Assembly (NCBI GenBank): GCA_008360955.1
Contig: LUCM01001791.1
Span: forward strand, 49,506 to 113,505
DNA from: Fasciolopsis buskii
Taxonomy: Eukaryota > Platyhelminthes > Trematoda > Plagiorchiida > Fasciolidae
DNA length: 64,000 nucleotides
Direction: 5' to 3'
Part shown: positions 22,460 through 34,800 of the stretch, piece after piece
Numbering within the stretch: the first letter of the stretch is position 1
Layout of the letters: each line of letters begins with the position of its first letter
Translations under genes and position numbers: made by a program
Notes under the pieces: generated by a model
Told to the model about the DNA's origin: nothing
Databases searched by the model: none
Seen by the model: the letters and a program-made list of their open reading frames with translations, nothing else

Positions 22460-24700
22460 TCCTCGCTAGCGTGTGTCTAGCATGAATTTCCTCCATCCTC
22501 AGGTTGATCTGGGCGAGATAACACGAACGTCGTGCGCAAAGCTGACTCCATTTCCACATCCACTCACTACAATCAAACTAATTTTTTCGAAAGGTCATTC
22601 TGCGTTCCCGCCATTTTGGCAGAAGTTTTGTTAAAATGAAAAGAGTGGAGTGCCAACCCTGGGAATCTACCCCGTTTGGCTAGATTGTGTGGCGTCGGGC
22701 ACTCCTGTACGTGTTTAGCTTGTGCGGGATCGGTCCATAGGCCTTTGCTAGAGAATGCATGGTCTGGTAAGCTAAGTTCCTCGGAAGGTAACTCACATTT
22801 TTTGATTTAACTTCGCTCCTACTGCCACAATTCCTCCTTTGCGTGGCTGCATCTTATTCAGGTTTTCTGATTCTGCAGAGCCCCAAATTCAAGTACCATG
22901 GATAAATATTAGACATACTAGGGGAGCTAACATTTCGCAACTCGGGTCATCAATGTTCGAATATAGCTGGAGCATTATCCAACAGAAAGGAACTGCTTGA
23001 AATTTCTAGAACCCTATCCGGGTGGCAAACTCCGAACTTTCACAGTGGTGCTTAGCCAACCGTACCTGTCAATATGCAGCCGATAAGTCAAGGACAGTGG
23101 CATGATGGGCTCTTTGCCACTCGTATGAGCAATTTTCCGTCAGTTGGATCGGAAATGAGTGCCGGTAGTAATGGTATTCAACATCAACTGTTAGCCCTTG
23201 CAGAAGCGTGGCCTATCTTCCTTCTAGTTAGAACTACCGGAACCACCCACACATTGAGTTATTTAATCAAACTGTATTTGAACTTTTCCTTGATTACTGG
23301 GCAGACGTTTGCTTGGTAGTGCAATGGTTTTCCTAGTGATGGCAGGCAAATGGGATCCGTTTCCTCAATGTTGATCCTGTCTTGAACAGCCCCGTTCCGC
23401 CTAACACATCCCCACCACAAAAATGCGTTCTGAAGCTTACCAGGTAGGTTTCAGTGCGGTTGCTTAACTTGTCTCCCTCCCTTTTGGCTTCAACTCGTCA
23501 GAAGGGATTTATAAGGTTTGACTCCACCAGGTTGGCAGAATTAATGACAGGGTGGCTCTCGCGATCCAGAACCTGGTGTCAGTCATTGCAAAATGAACTA
23601 TCTGTTCGGAACAAGGATTAAACACTGGAATGATTGCAACCTCCACAGTCCCGTGACAAATTGCTGCTGAATAACTTACACTGCGGAGAACTTTTGCTTT
23701 TTGGGAAGGTCATCCAACTCCAACACCACATTGGCAATTGCTTCAGCTGTCTGTTCTCTGCCGTTCGCTGCTCTGGTAAGCTAGTCTTGGGTGTTGGTTT
23801 GGCCCTCACATCCTTGACGCCCGTGTCAAGCAAAGTCCTGTTACAAATCAGCTCATTATGTTGAATACCAAAAGCGGGAAAAAACTGACCCAATTATGAT
23901 TAATTTCTGGCATTGTCCAAGCCTCTTGACAACCTTTGCGGGTACCTCATTAGTTTGGGCTGCGTTTCTCCTCATGTGTTGGGCTGCATTTCAAATCTTG
24001 GTCGACGAAACACGCCTAGGCTGCAGGATGCTATACCACGCCGCGAGATCTAAGTGTTTGGTATTCCGTTTCTTTTGGTTTTATTTGTTAACGCGCACAA
24101 GTAGTTTGCTCCCAGTTCGACCAGGGCTTGCCACAGCGGCGCCTTTGTCTCTACAGCTGCCAGCGTCTTTTTAAGGTCCACAAACCTCTAATCGATCAAA
24201 AAGTAACAACTGGGCCCAAGGCTGGCAACTGCATTTGTCAGCCGTTCCAGAGTAAGCCTCTTCGCCTTGGCATACCGCTTTGTGGCCATCTTGTGCTCTT
24301 CACGGGCATACCTCCGGAAATCCTTGTCTGAGCACTATCATCAGGCGCAAAACTGTTTCTTATATTCAGTAGTGTCTCACGATGAGACTTTTAATTGTCC
24401 ATCGCTTTTTCGCGCCCCCGCTAGGCTCTCGCGTTAGAAACCGTCGACCCCATTCTGAAAACAACGTCAAATACATGTTTTCCTGGGAAAAACATAACAG
24501 GAATTAGAGGTTGACATTCGCTTCAGCTGTAGCTACCTACAACCAGGAGTTTTACCAGGGTGGTCTGCACTGGCGGATGACGTAAATTTATCAGCCAACC
24601 CCTGCAAGATAAGAGACAATTCTAGAATGGCTGTCTTTGTCGTTGGAAGATATCAGGCCCTGTGTCTTCGGGATCGGCCGTTCTAATCGGATTCGGCCCC
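22460..24700 (-). other. Possible remainder of the gypsy relic, not resolved
   Basis: The stretch lies between the RNase H segment and a possible 5' LTR. Short minus-strand ORFs (for example 23618-23893) carry no motif I can assign. It may be degraded gag, protease and RT, or unrelated DNA. Confidence 0.3.
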
Positions 24701-24719
24701 GTAGTTTTCGCTGCGATGT

Positions 24720-25110
24720 TCTCCCAGGTGCGAAAACAAGCGGAAACGATCAGGAATAAAGCAAGGATTGCAGAAACACGTTTATTCCTTATGTGGTGCA
24801 TAGTATCTTAAATAATTACAAAATATTTTGCACAGCGTCCAGTCTACCTACATGTCTGTACTGTCTGTCGCTTCCCGTGTCGTCGCTTGTCCGCTTGCGC
24901 CGGACTGACGTCCCAAAGTGGAACATGAGGAAAAGAAGGTAACTCGCCAACCCATTAATTAGCGAACCCACGAACGTTTCGCGTGAACTGTAACTCAGTT
25001 ATGTTCTATTGCGTGCTCCCACGCAAAAGACGTTCAGCGACCCCTACTATATCTCCAGATCCGGGAACCCCGCTGTAACGCCCAAATACGCCAGTCATGG
25101 TCTAGATGAC
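24720..25110 (-). mobile_element. Possible LTR of the gypsy-type relic
   Basis: On the minus strand a TA-poor stretch ends in a region with AATAAA (complement at 24781-24786), followed by GTGTTTCTGCAATCC. On the plus strand TGTAACGCCCAAATACGCC stands near 25074. The layout recalls LTRs, and the segment lies upstream of the gypsy RNase H on the same strand. No second LTR copy was found. Confidence 0.3.
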
Positions 25111-25879
25111 GCCCATAAGCGATTGACACTCCAGTACACCCAGCGAAGCATCTCACAACTTTTAGACGGCTCAATGCAAAATAGCTGAGAAATTCATTAG
25201 TTAACGGTATCGCTTTGCAAATTCCGCAGTGCTATTAATAGGTCAGACATCATGCACACATCGGTCACACTCTCGGCAGTGAGTCCTATTCGCTGTCCAG
25301 CCGAAACAGTCTGAAAGCGGAACAAAAACTTTGTAAAATGAAAACTCAATGAAAACGAATAAATATAATGTATCTGCCTCGTGGTTCAAGCAAATACGAG
25401 GGCTTCTGCACACTTGATCAGGCTTTTGAGTGTGACAGTGTAAGCCAGCCGAACGTCTGCGGTCGACCAACTTGGCCGACAAAGGAAAGTGGACCGTAAC
25501 AAAAACAGATTGCCTTAAGTAAGAGTGCTCCTAAATGATATGTGAAGAATAAAGCCAACCATAAAGCGCAAGGACAAAACAAAGGGAGGCATATGTCGGT
25601 GAGTAAGTAAACGGCAACCAGAATCAGTATCGTTGCGAGGAGGCTCGGCAGAAAATATCTGATGTCGGATAAAAAAGGAAGGAAAAGAGTAAATAATTTT
25701 CAATCAACCTAGATGTTACTCTCTCAGTCAGACTTGTTTTGAGTAGCTGGCGGCCTACAGCAGCAGCCGGCTCAGACCTCCTCTTCCTACTTACGCCCCC
25801 AAGATACTGGAGTTCACAGAGTTTACAGCGGCATTTTTGCCTACCCCTTATCATGGGGCCCCAGTTTCTAGTCGGCCTC

Positions 25880-26830
25880 GGTTAATAAACACAAGTTACG
25901 TATGCCCCTACGCGGAATAAAACTGGCTTCACGCACAAAAACTGTTTCCACCGAACCATCGGCATCAACCTGGCGTTGTTACACCTCTCCCAGGGGCAAC
26001 TCGCCTCGGCTCGCCTTCCTCCTGGCTACCGGGATCACGTCACCCTCTTCAAAATATGTTCGATCATTTCTGTCTAGAATGAGGAATCAGTGGGTATTTC
26101 TTCGACCGCCGACGCTAGAAGGTGTTGGCTACATGGTTTACCTGCTTCCGACGGCGTGAGGAGTTACCACCAGTGCAACCTCCTGCAGGTAACCCATTGC
26201 GGTCTACAAGTAGAAGCACAATGTTTGCCCGCGGCGCGTCCTTGCAATGGATGACATAAGTTGTAGAAGCATAGTTTTGGGGTTGTTTTGGCCTCTACAA
26301 GAAAGGATACTTGGACTTCGTCATTGACCATCAGATCATCTGTCAACATAAAGAGAGTTCGAACTGATAGGATTCTGCGCTCCCAGGCCCACCTCGGTGA
26401 CCAGAGGAGAGCCGATTGAACTGCCATTGGATTTCCCTCGCCAACAGGCAGTCTCCAACTTTCTTCCGGTGGAGAGACATTATGACCTTCAACTTTGGGA
26501 CACACCTTACGAAGTTATTTCCAGAGTTGTCGCATATCTCTTGACGTGAGTCATCTGTGTGTGAACCTCGACATTGGCAGGATAGAGGTCGGTATCCAGA
26601 TGAAATGCAAATTTTAGATAAACCGCACGGGCTTGATGGCAGCTAAGCAGACAACCGTACCTTTCCTGATGCTTCCAGTAATTTTGACTGGAAACAGGGC
26701 CAAAAGGGGTACACACCTATAGGGAGGAAACTCCACCTTTTCTCCGTGCGATAAAAATGCAGCATAAATCTCAGTTACCGACCGACAGGTGCGGCCATTC
26801 TGCGACACGTCGGACAGCTTTCTATCACCC
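25880..26830 (-). mobile_element. BEL/Pao LTR retrotransposon relic, integrase and C-terminal domain
   Basis: From 26800 downward the minus strand shows a YRCVPLLALFPVK-like block (usual sense: VGVDYFGPF), RYGCLLSCHQARAVYLKFAF, and SLDT-like HLDTD. Further on come WERRILSVRTLF and NDEVQVSFLVEA, the integrase order of BEL/Pao elements. Towards 25900 a GDVIPVARRKASRGELPLG block and a DADGSVETVFVREA-like block match the C-terminal domain that follows the integrase. Several stops and frame changes make it inactive. The RT and protease of this copy are not adjacent. Confidence 0.8.
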
Positions 26831-26949
26831 TACTCAAGAAACTAATCCACTTCACGACCCTCAATGGGTGCTGGGAGGTGTGTGCTGCCCATGTGTCCTT
26901 CCCTGCTTTGAAAGTAGGCCGTTATCAGGCCTGTTACCGGATAACGATC

Positions 26950-27220
26950 GGACGTGAAGGTTTAACGCTTATATCTTGCTTGGTAACTTGTGTGCGCTGA
27001 TCGGACCTCGACGCCCAATAAAAACGTACGTTTATCAGCTTAAACATATACTTGCGTATTTCTCGACTACACTGAGAGGCATGGTTTATTGCGCGATCAA
27101 ATGTTACACGGGTATCACAACTCGCGTGGTACAGGTAAGTACGCATTTGGGGAGATGAGGAGAAATAGCAAAAACGACATTCTAAGAGGAGTAAGGTGTT
27201 TGTACACACCAGTGGAGCCT
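26950..27220 (-). mobile_element. CR1-like LINE fragment (ORF2 linker)
   Basis: The minus strand reads a YHASCDTRVTFDRAINHASQ block that corresponds to YKATCNTPVTLDHATRHASR inside LINE C at about 55260-55140. DNA similarity in the same orientation extends for about 200 bp (plus-strand text GAGAGGCATG, GCGATCAA-TGTTACA-GGGTAT). It is an isolated remnant without RT. Confidence 0.55.
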
Positions 27221-27581
27221 ATCACAGGCGGAATGTTCAATTTTAGGATGGCGGCGCGGATACTGACAACTTGCCCACTGCAGCGAAACGGCCCTGTTTT
27301 GCGGGCATTCAAATGGTCGAACGCTATTTGTCCATCCACGATAACCGGTTGTGTTGCAAACTGCCCACCTCGCGACAATTGGCTGCGTTCGCCTCTAACT
27401 GTCTACTGGTTAAGAGTTGGCAAAATTGCAAAAGGTGATGAATTAGAAGGAGCGATGCTGATAGGATAATATGAACGTCAGTTAGTTCAGAAAAATAAAA
27501 AAAGTTGAGTTAGCATGCCAAACCCGTAAATTGCAGTGGCTGTCATAGTGAAAGCTAACTTTTTGTCGTTTATAATTCTCT

Positions 27582-28212
27582 GTTTTCCCCATAATGGAGA
27601 AATATGCATATAAATATGCCTGATTGCCCCGAAGTCGAAATATATATGTAAAGATATATCCGTTTGCCCCAGAATGGTGTTAAATATATGCATGTTTGCT
27701 CCATAATCGACTTATATATGTACTTATGCATGTTTATACATAACCGTATTATATAAATATGCTTAAGTGTTTGACACACCATAGAAATACATATATATGT
27801 GTTTGCCTCTTAACCGAATAATAAATATATGCTTCAGTTTGCTCCATGATGGAATTGTGTATAATTGTTTGTTTCATAATCGTACTATTTATATCTATAT
27901 ATCTTTGCTAGCTTGCCCCATAATAGGAATATATACATATTTATTTATTTGCTCCAAAATGGAAGTAAATATACATATACGTTTCTTTGCCCCAATAAGG
28001 GAAATATGTATACGTGTATACGGTTGCCTCATAATGGGACCATATATAGATATATAAATATGTATGCATACCATCGTTTCCTACATAATCTTTCGTATAT
28101 GTTTACTTGTTCTCCACATAATCTAAAAATATGTGCATATATCTGTCAGCCTCTTAATCGTTTGATATACATATATATTGCAATTTGCCCCTTAATCGAG
28201 TTATACATGCTT
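27582..28212. repeat. AT-rich minisatellite, about 17 degenerate units
   Basis: The block TTTGCCCCATAATGGA (variants TTTGCTCCATAATCG, TTGCCTCATAATGGG, TTTGCCCCTTAATCG) recurs about every 30-50 nt. Each unit is followed by an ATATATATGTA-like stretch ending in a G before the next TTTG. I count about 17 units of unequal length. Both strands show only low-complexity Tyr/Ile/His-rich ORFs. The spacing is irregular and the units diverge, so this is a decayed tandem array and not a CRISPR. Confidence 0.85.
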
Positions 28213-28429
28213 TAACTGACTGACGGAAAATCGTACGTCCCCTACGGTAGCCACCGGTCCCTCTCTATCTCGATCTATATGTGGGTGGGTATTAAGGCTG
28301 AGGACACCTGTAAACATATGTACACTTACCCAGGAGTATGTCTGTATGAGCACATATTAACATTTCCATGCCTACGGTTGACTAGTTTCACGAACTACTG
28401 GTGAAAGAAGAAGCGTCAAAACTACAAAC

Positions 28430-30530
28430 CTTTATTGCACACGTGAAAGTAGACTCACGTACCAACAACCTAATGCATACGATGAAGCCATCAGAAAAAT
28501 AACCAATCTCGGAAATCGGCGCTGCCGATCAGACAGTGGCGGCCTCAAAAGGGCCGCGGTGGTGTTCACGTCAATTCCGTCTCTCCAGCGGTCCTTGTTC
28601 CTTGGGCTTTTCAGGTCCACCTAGAATGGAAACGGTAAAGTTGAATGAAGTGCCCCGTTCACCTTGTTGAAAGACGCGACTTGCATGGACATGTTACTTA
28701 TCTTTGGTCGACGGGCGATGCACACAGTCGTACAGCTCTTGATCCATGTAGTTGGCGCAGTGGCAGTTAATTCAACGCTGGCATACTTAGCATTTCACCC
28801 ATTCGGTTGCTGCATCCAAATCCACAATGGGGTGCTTTTGTTTGCATGCGCCGCATAGGTTCTGTGCAATTGGTGTGGGTGGTGGCCAGGATTGTCTACG
28901 TTTCTTCACCTTCAGCAATGCGCAGCCAGCAGAAACCATGGTCGCTTGCTTCCTAAAGTTTACCAGCCGTAGAGGACCATCGACATTCTGTATGACAATG
29001 TTATCGGTATCCCCGGGAGCAGCGGAAGCCTTTCGTTTAGAAGATGGAGGCAACTGGACGGACAAAGACGCGCTGGGAATGATTGAGCAGCCACATAAGA
29101 TTGTGGTTCATCCACAGTTCCCCATTGGGCAGCCATACGCCTTGGAGGTACGTAAGCGCCGATGGACGACGGCTACCCATTGCCGCCTTGAACCAGTCGA
29201 AGTCCTCCTTCGTCGACGCAAAAACCTAAATTGCCCATCCAGTAATGAATGCGCTTCCCGTTCACTTCCACACCTACGATGAGGCTACCGCAGAGGCGAA
29301 GCATGTCTATGAGAAGGTGAAAGCGACAAAATAATTCCCTGGCTTCAGACTGAGCAGCTTAAAAAATTTTTAATTGCGTCAAGCTGCGGTCAACGACAAT
29401 TGTTTGCACATTACCAGTTGAAGGTAACATGTCTTTCATAGCGTTAATCCCCCGGCGATAGCTTGCTCCGCTTTCGTTGGGAAGCGGAGCATAAAATACG
29501 GAACGATCTAACCCGCCATCGTCCGCTATTACTGCATGCTGAAATAAACACTCCACACAGTTAAGCCGGTGGGTATCATCCACTAACGAACCATCATAGT
29601 ACATACCTACCAAAGGCAAAACACTATCCGGCACAAAAAACGTGAACCGAATTGCATCTTCCCGTTTCACCAGCTTAAGAGTACCCTATCCACGCAATAG
29701 GCCCTTAATACGGACCACGTCATTCCGGGCATCTATCAACCAAAAATTATGCCTAGGACTATTTATGTCGCGAACCGTCACCAGACGGTTGAACTTTTCC
29801 CTGGCGTATCGGCGAACCTCTCTGGCATTACCGAAAATTTCCATGACGCCCATTACGTGCGACCGCTGCCCTGAGGTTAGCTTACGATTGCGAAAGCAAT
29901 AACGGTCTTGAGGTTGGTGGAAGGAATAACTGTGGTGCAGACAAATTCCGCCACCTTGTATTGTCTATCAACTGAATGCAACATGACGAAGGCTGGAAAA
30001 TTTATAGTTGGAAATGTGAAAATAAGTATTACTTGAAAGGTGACAGATTTATCGACGACCAGGTAGACGTCTGCGAAGATTTGCAAGCAGCAATACGGTA
30101 ATAAGGTAAAGAAGAGATAAGGGAGTGTGGTTGCTCTCGGAGCAAATTCTTAGAGGTAACACTGATATTTGTAAAGTGACCTCAGCGTTTTACTCAGAAA
30201 AACCCGAAAATCACATTCAACCCCTGCGATACTGGAGTAGCGCGAGCGAACGAAAGGCGAGAAATAATCTGAATCATCTGTACCGACGGTGGTGTCGTCC
30301 GCAGGAGCAGCCATGGCAGCCGTGAGAGCGCAACTGACGTGGCTTCCGATAGAACATGAATTTGTACAATTTCCGTAAACTGGGCATTAACATCTCACAT
30401 TCATTTTCCCAATTCAATCTCATTTGGCTGCACAGAAGCAACATTTCAAGGTGGATAGCTCGTCAATATCGGCAGCGGGTGTCACGACATATCCGCGTTG
30501 GTCGGATTTAACGAGTTTATAAAATGGACA
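28430..30530 (-). mobile_element. MULE-type (Mutator-like) DNA transposon relic A
   Basis: The minus strand from 30530 downward shows a DELSTLKCCFCA block, then VMEIFGNAREVRRYAREKF (about 29850). A transposase core region follows: DGSLVDDTHRLN, LFQHAVIADD, DRSVFYAPLPNESG, VVVDRSLTQLK, then LFCRFHLL, whose CxFH signature is typical of MULE transposases. C-terminal to it are NFRKQATMVSAG and a PHD-like zinc finger (CGACKQKH...EWVKC..C, about 28865-28760). Stops and frame changes are frequent. Terminal inverted repeats were not found and the borders are approximate. The MULE assignment is inference from core motifs. Confidence 0.65.
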
Positions 30531-30539
30531 TGGATACTA

Positions 30540-31840
30540 AACTGCCATGAAGAAAGCCTTCAAAGGCCATGAGTGCAGCGTAAAATTTGTCAAAACGGAC
30601 CAAAACAGCCAGAGGAAAGAGCACTGATGGCCAATAGATAACCAATATTAAAATGGAAATAAAGAACATTGGTTATTTAACCGTGGATCCTGCAGCCAAG
30701 AAGATAATTAAAAACCATTTGGGAATGCGGAGGGCGACAAACGTTGATGGGGATTTGTGGCAAACCATTATTTGAAGACAAGAAGAAGGGAAACGTCATC
30801 AGCATTGAGGAGAGGGACGATTAATGTGGTGTGCGGTGAATAGTATATCTGGCGCTGGTAGGCCAATGTGAAACAATGAGCGGAATTCTTTGCTACTTTT
30901 GTTTGCATTTGGAGGCCTAACTGATAATTTTTTACTAGTATACTGATAGCCGCGGTTGTCGAGGGGAAAATTAAGGTAGTGTTTGTGACAGACGGTGGTG
31001 GTGGCATCGGAAATATTGATCTAAGTGTGGGTGCCTTTGTGGTGATTGGGTATCAACATGGTGTTCATCTGAGCTATGATCGGGTAGTTCCAGCAGTAAG
31101 GCTGTTTATTTGGAAGGACTTGTCCGTTCAAAGGATCGTAAGTGTCGGAGATCAGATTGTGTAGCCTCGATCTATAAACAGGCTTGCTTTGGTGAGTTAT
31201 GCTGACCAAGGTCAATGTCCAATTCATCGGGACCCTGTGGAGAAGATCACATTTGTCCCTCCTGGGATAGTTAATGTGAGCCCTGGGTCAGTTTGTTTTC
31301 ACGGTGTGTTGAGTCGTGCGAGGATGGGACCAGAAACCGGATGGCAAACTTTCGACGAAACATAAATGCAAATGCGCACAACTGGAACGGAAAAGGGAGG
31401 AGGATAGCAGGCCGAAAGTATTTCAGCTGAGGGTTATGGTGCGTGCAACAGTAAGAACGAGAAATGACAAATCCTGTGTAGAGTGGGGCGTTAAACGACA
31501 CCAAACTTGGCGCTTGGGAAGGGCCAATTGTCACATGGGTGCAAAAGAAAGGGTTTATTTGTGGACAATAAATGTTAGCTTGGGGGTGATTGAGAATGTG
31601 ATATGAATACTTGTCTATTTGTATAACTTGCTACACACGAATCAAAGGAGATCGGATGTTAGGTGAAAAATTGCGTTGACGCTGTTTCATTGACAGAGTT
31701 CTCGGCCTATGCCTACAATGACTGCAATTGTGGAGACTACTGAGAATAAAATGGCTAGGCCTTGTTGGATGGTTTGAGATAAGACTTGGAGCGTTATATT
31801 CAGTCAGCACCCCGGGCTCAACCCATAGGCCCTTTAAATT
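30540..31840. other. No recognisable feature
   Basis: Short ORFs on both strands (for example plus 31316-31606, minus 31271-31534) resemble nothing I know. The stretch may contain the 3' end of LINE A. Confidence 0.35.
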
Positions 31841-31849
31841 GGAGTGGTA

Positions 31850-34800
31850 GGATCGCGCAAGTTTGACAAATTTTGTACGGTTACTGCTTTCCCAATTTCA
31901 CTCTTAAGGGTAGCGGAAGCAGGAGAAATCATCCTTATACGTTGTGGTGGTTTATTCCCTAGGGAGGTATATTTGACGATGAGGTTCCTCGCAAGTGCTA
32001 TCCTCGACATGGGAAGTGACACCAAGGAGCCGGAGCGTCGCAAGCCTTGGGAAGAGTTATTCCTTGCTTGAGGTGTAGAGACGCACACAATTTTACCAAT
32101 AATCTTATGAAAAATGAGAGGCTAGTTGAAACTCCAGGCAGCCATAAGGGATCGAGGAGTTGTTCTGTGCAAAGTTCCATGTAGTTTAGAGAGGAAGAAT
32201 GGCCCAGAAGTCGTTCTACAAATGCTCGTTGAACATTCTTAATCTTCATTCTGTCACTCTGTCGCATGTTGGAACAAGCGGTAGTCCAGGATAGGTCTTA
32301 CATGTTTTATATATTAACAACTTGCCTCCTAGGGTTCTAAAATTCTGCACCAACCCAGTCAGTCTCCTAGCTTATGCAACTTGAATCAGGGTGTAATCTG
32401 AGAAGTTGAACGTGCCGGATTAATGCAAACCTAGATCTCGGACATTGGGGGAAGGACTGACCTCTAGGTTAATTTCAAAGATTCCTGTAGGAATGTGGCA
32501 CTTGTATGCGAGTATGCTGCTTTTGTGAACCGAGAATTTCATCGACTAAGATACGCACCATGAATCAGGAGATAGTAAATCATTTTTCAAATTATCTGTG
32601 GTGGTGTTGAGGTCACGAGGGGGAAGCCTGTATAAAATTTTTATATCGTCTGCAAACAGAAAAGGAAAACCATGCATAACGATACCAAAATGTCATTGAT
32701 TTGTTGCAAAAACAGCACTGGACTTAGCAGGCTTCCTTGAATGACCCCATCGGTAATCGGACGAGCCTGGATAGAGTTCCATTTAAATTCACCACCTGCA
32801 CTTTAGAGGTCAAATAAGAGGAGGACCAAGCCAGCAGGGTGCTGTTATACCGTAGTTTTTGACTTTCATGAGAAGCTTGCGATGAGATACGCGATCGGAA
32901 ACATTTGTCATATCTGAGAAAGTCAGGATCGCCGATTTTCCGTCATTGGCAGCCTCTGTCACTATGTTCAAGAAATCAGTGATGCGCGTATAACATGATT
33001 TACTTTGAAGGGAACTATGTTGGCCGGCGTTAATGAAGTCATGATCTAATAGATAAGTTGGTAACTCAGGTCTTATTGTTCTTTCCACAAAACGAGAGAC
33101 AACTGGGGTGTGATTGATGGGTCTGCAATTAGATAGCTCCTGCTGTGAACCGTTTTTGTAACAGTAACAGATTTACATTGATGGAGGAAAGTGCTACAAT
33201 TTGGGGGAAGATCAAATAGGCTGGGCGAAAGTATAGGGGTGTCTGCACCTCCAAATTTGGAGAGGGCGGGAGAAAGGTCGTCCGGTCCAAAGTGGAAAGG
33301 CCATAGTATTTTTGAGAACATTGGTCTAATATAACTTGAGTGGAATAAGAATCTTGGCGGGGATGCAGAAGAGAAGGGCGAAATGTCCGGTGTAGCGGGG
33401 TTGTCATGGGTTATCGTAAAGGGGGCGATATAATCACTGATCACCTCTGATGTCGGTGGAAGGTCAAGTGGGTCATGTGCTCCTGAATATGACAGATGTG
33501 AAATGCGTATTAGGGAGCGATTTTCTAGCTCTTAGTAGTTTTGCCAGTGCCGCTACCTTGTGGGTAGAGTATAACGCTTGAAGTTCCTTCATCTTTTGAA
33601 AAGAATCAAGAAGTGCCCTGCTTTCCTTAGACAGACGGTCCATTTGCAATATCAGAGCAGATTCTTTTGTTCATTTGAGTCTCGTTTGGATTAAGGAATA
33701 ATTTTTTAGGGCGGTTCAAGGTGCTTAACCTTTTGGGACTGTGCCAGAATGGGTTGGAGTGATCAGATGAAGGCACACAACCGAAATTGCGTGAAAATCG
33801 GTTGGTGGCCAGCAGGGGATCTACAGATAGGAAGAAACCTTCTGATATTTTGCCATGAATTATGGAGGGAAGATGGCCCCATGAGGCTTCGTGGTATGGT
33901 TTAATGGTAGCTGAGGAGGAGATAACGGACAGCGGAAATGGAAACTTACAAGCAGCCTGGGAATGATCGCATCGGAATAATTTGTTATATATGGACCTGC
34001 GCACCTGGGTTAAGCCATTTTTGAAGATAAGCTCAAGAATACTGTCGGTCCTTGTGTTTAATGAAACTCACTGTGTTCACCCACCCAGTCGTGCACTGGA
34101 AAAAGGCGGAAAAGTATTTTGGGGAGGAGAAGGAACACCAGCAAATCCCTGGGGCGTTGAAGCCACTCGCTACTATCTTAGGACCTGGAAGGTGGGCGGC
34201 CGCGTTAGGTGCATCAGTTGGTGGTAAGAACTCTGGCTGACGCACACTAGGGGGAGGATAGATGCAACTAGTCAGTAAGTCCTGACGCCCGATAGCCACA
34301 CTCAGTCAGATAGAACCATTTAGGTTATTAAAGTTAGGGTGGTTGTACCATGAACTGAAAGGGTGTCTCTTGTGCATATGAGACAGCCTACCCCGCGCTT
34401 ATTTATCCTTCCTTTCCTAAAAGTAATGTAATCAATTAAAGCAATGTCTCTGTCGGGGGTATTTTTGGTCAGTCATGTCCCAGTGATAAGAATGAAATCA
34501 TATCTACGTGTTTAGGCCAACCGGCGCAGCGCGAGCACCTTATTTAGTATCGAACGAGCATTTGCTAGTACCAACGAAAATGACTCAGTAGTATTAGCAT
34601 GTGAATATCACAAGGGGTGTAAGATTTCATTTTGGGTGAAAGTTCTTTGAGACAGGCAAAGAGGAATGGGTGTTGTTGGTAAGGCTTGTGGGAGACCATG
34701 TCCTGTTACTTCTGATTCACGAGCCAGGATAAGTTGCAGCCAGTTCGTTGGCATAGCCGGTGAGCACCGTACATTTGCTGAGGAGTTGAGAGGCTGCGTA

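Noticed and set aside
27582..28212. CRISPR-like array
   Set aside because: Repeat cores are degenerate, spacing is irregular, spacers are themselves AT-repetitive, and the host is a eukaryote.
28827..29282. 151-codon plus-strand ORF
   Set aside because: It is antisense to the MULE A C-terminal region, where the minus strand carries the motifs.
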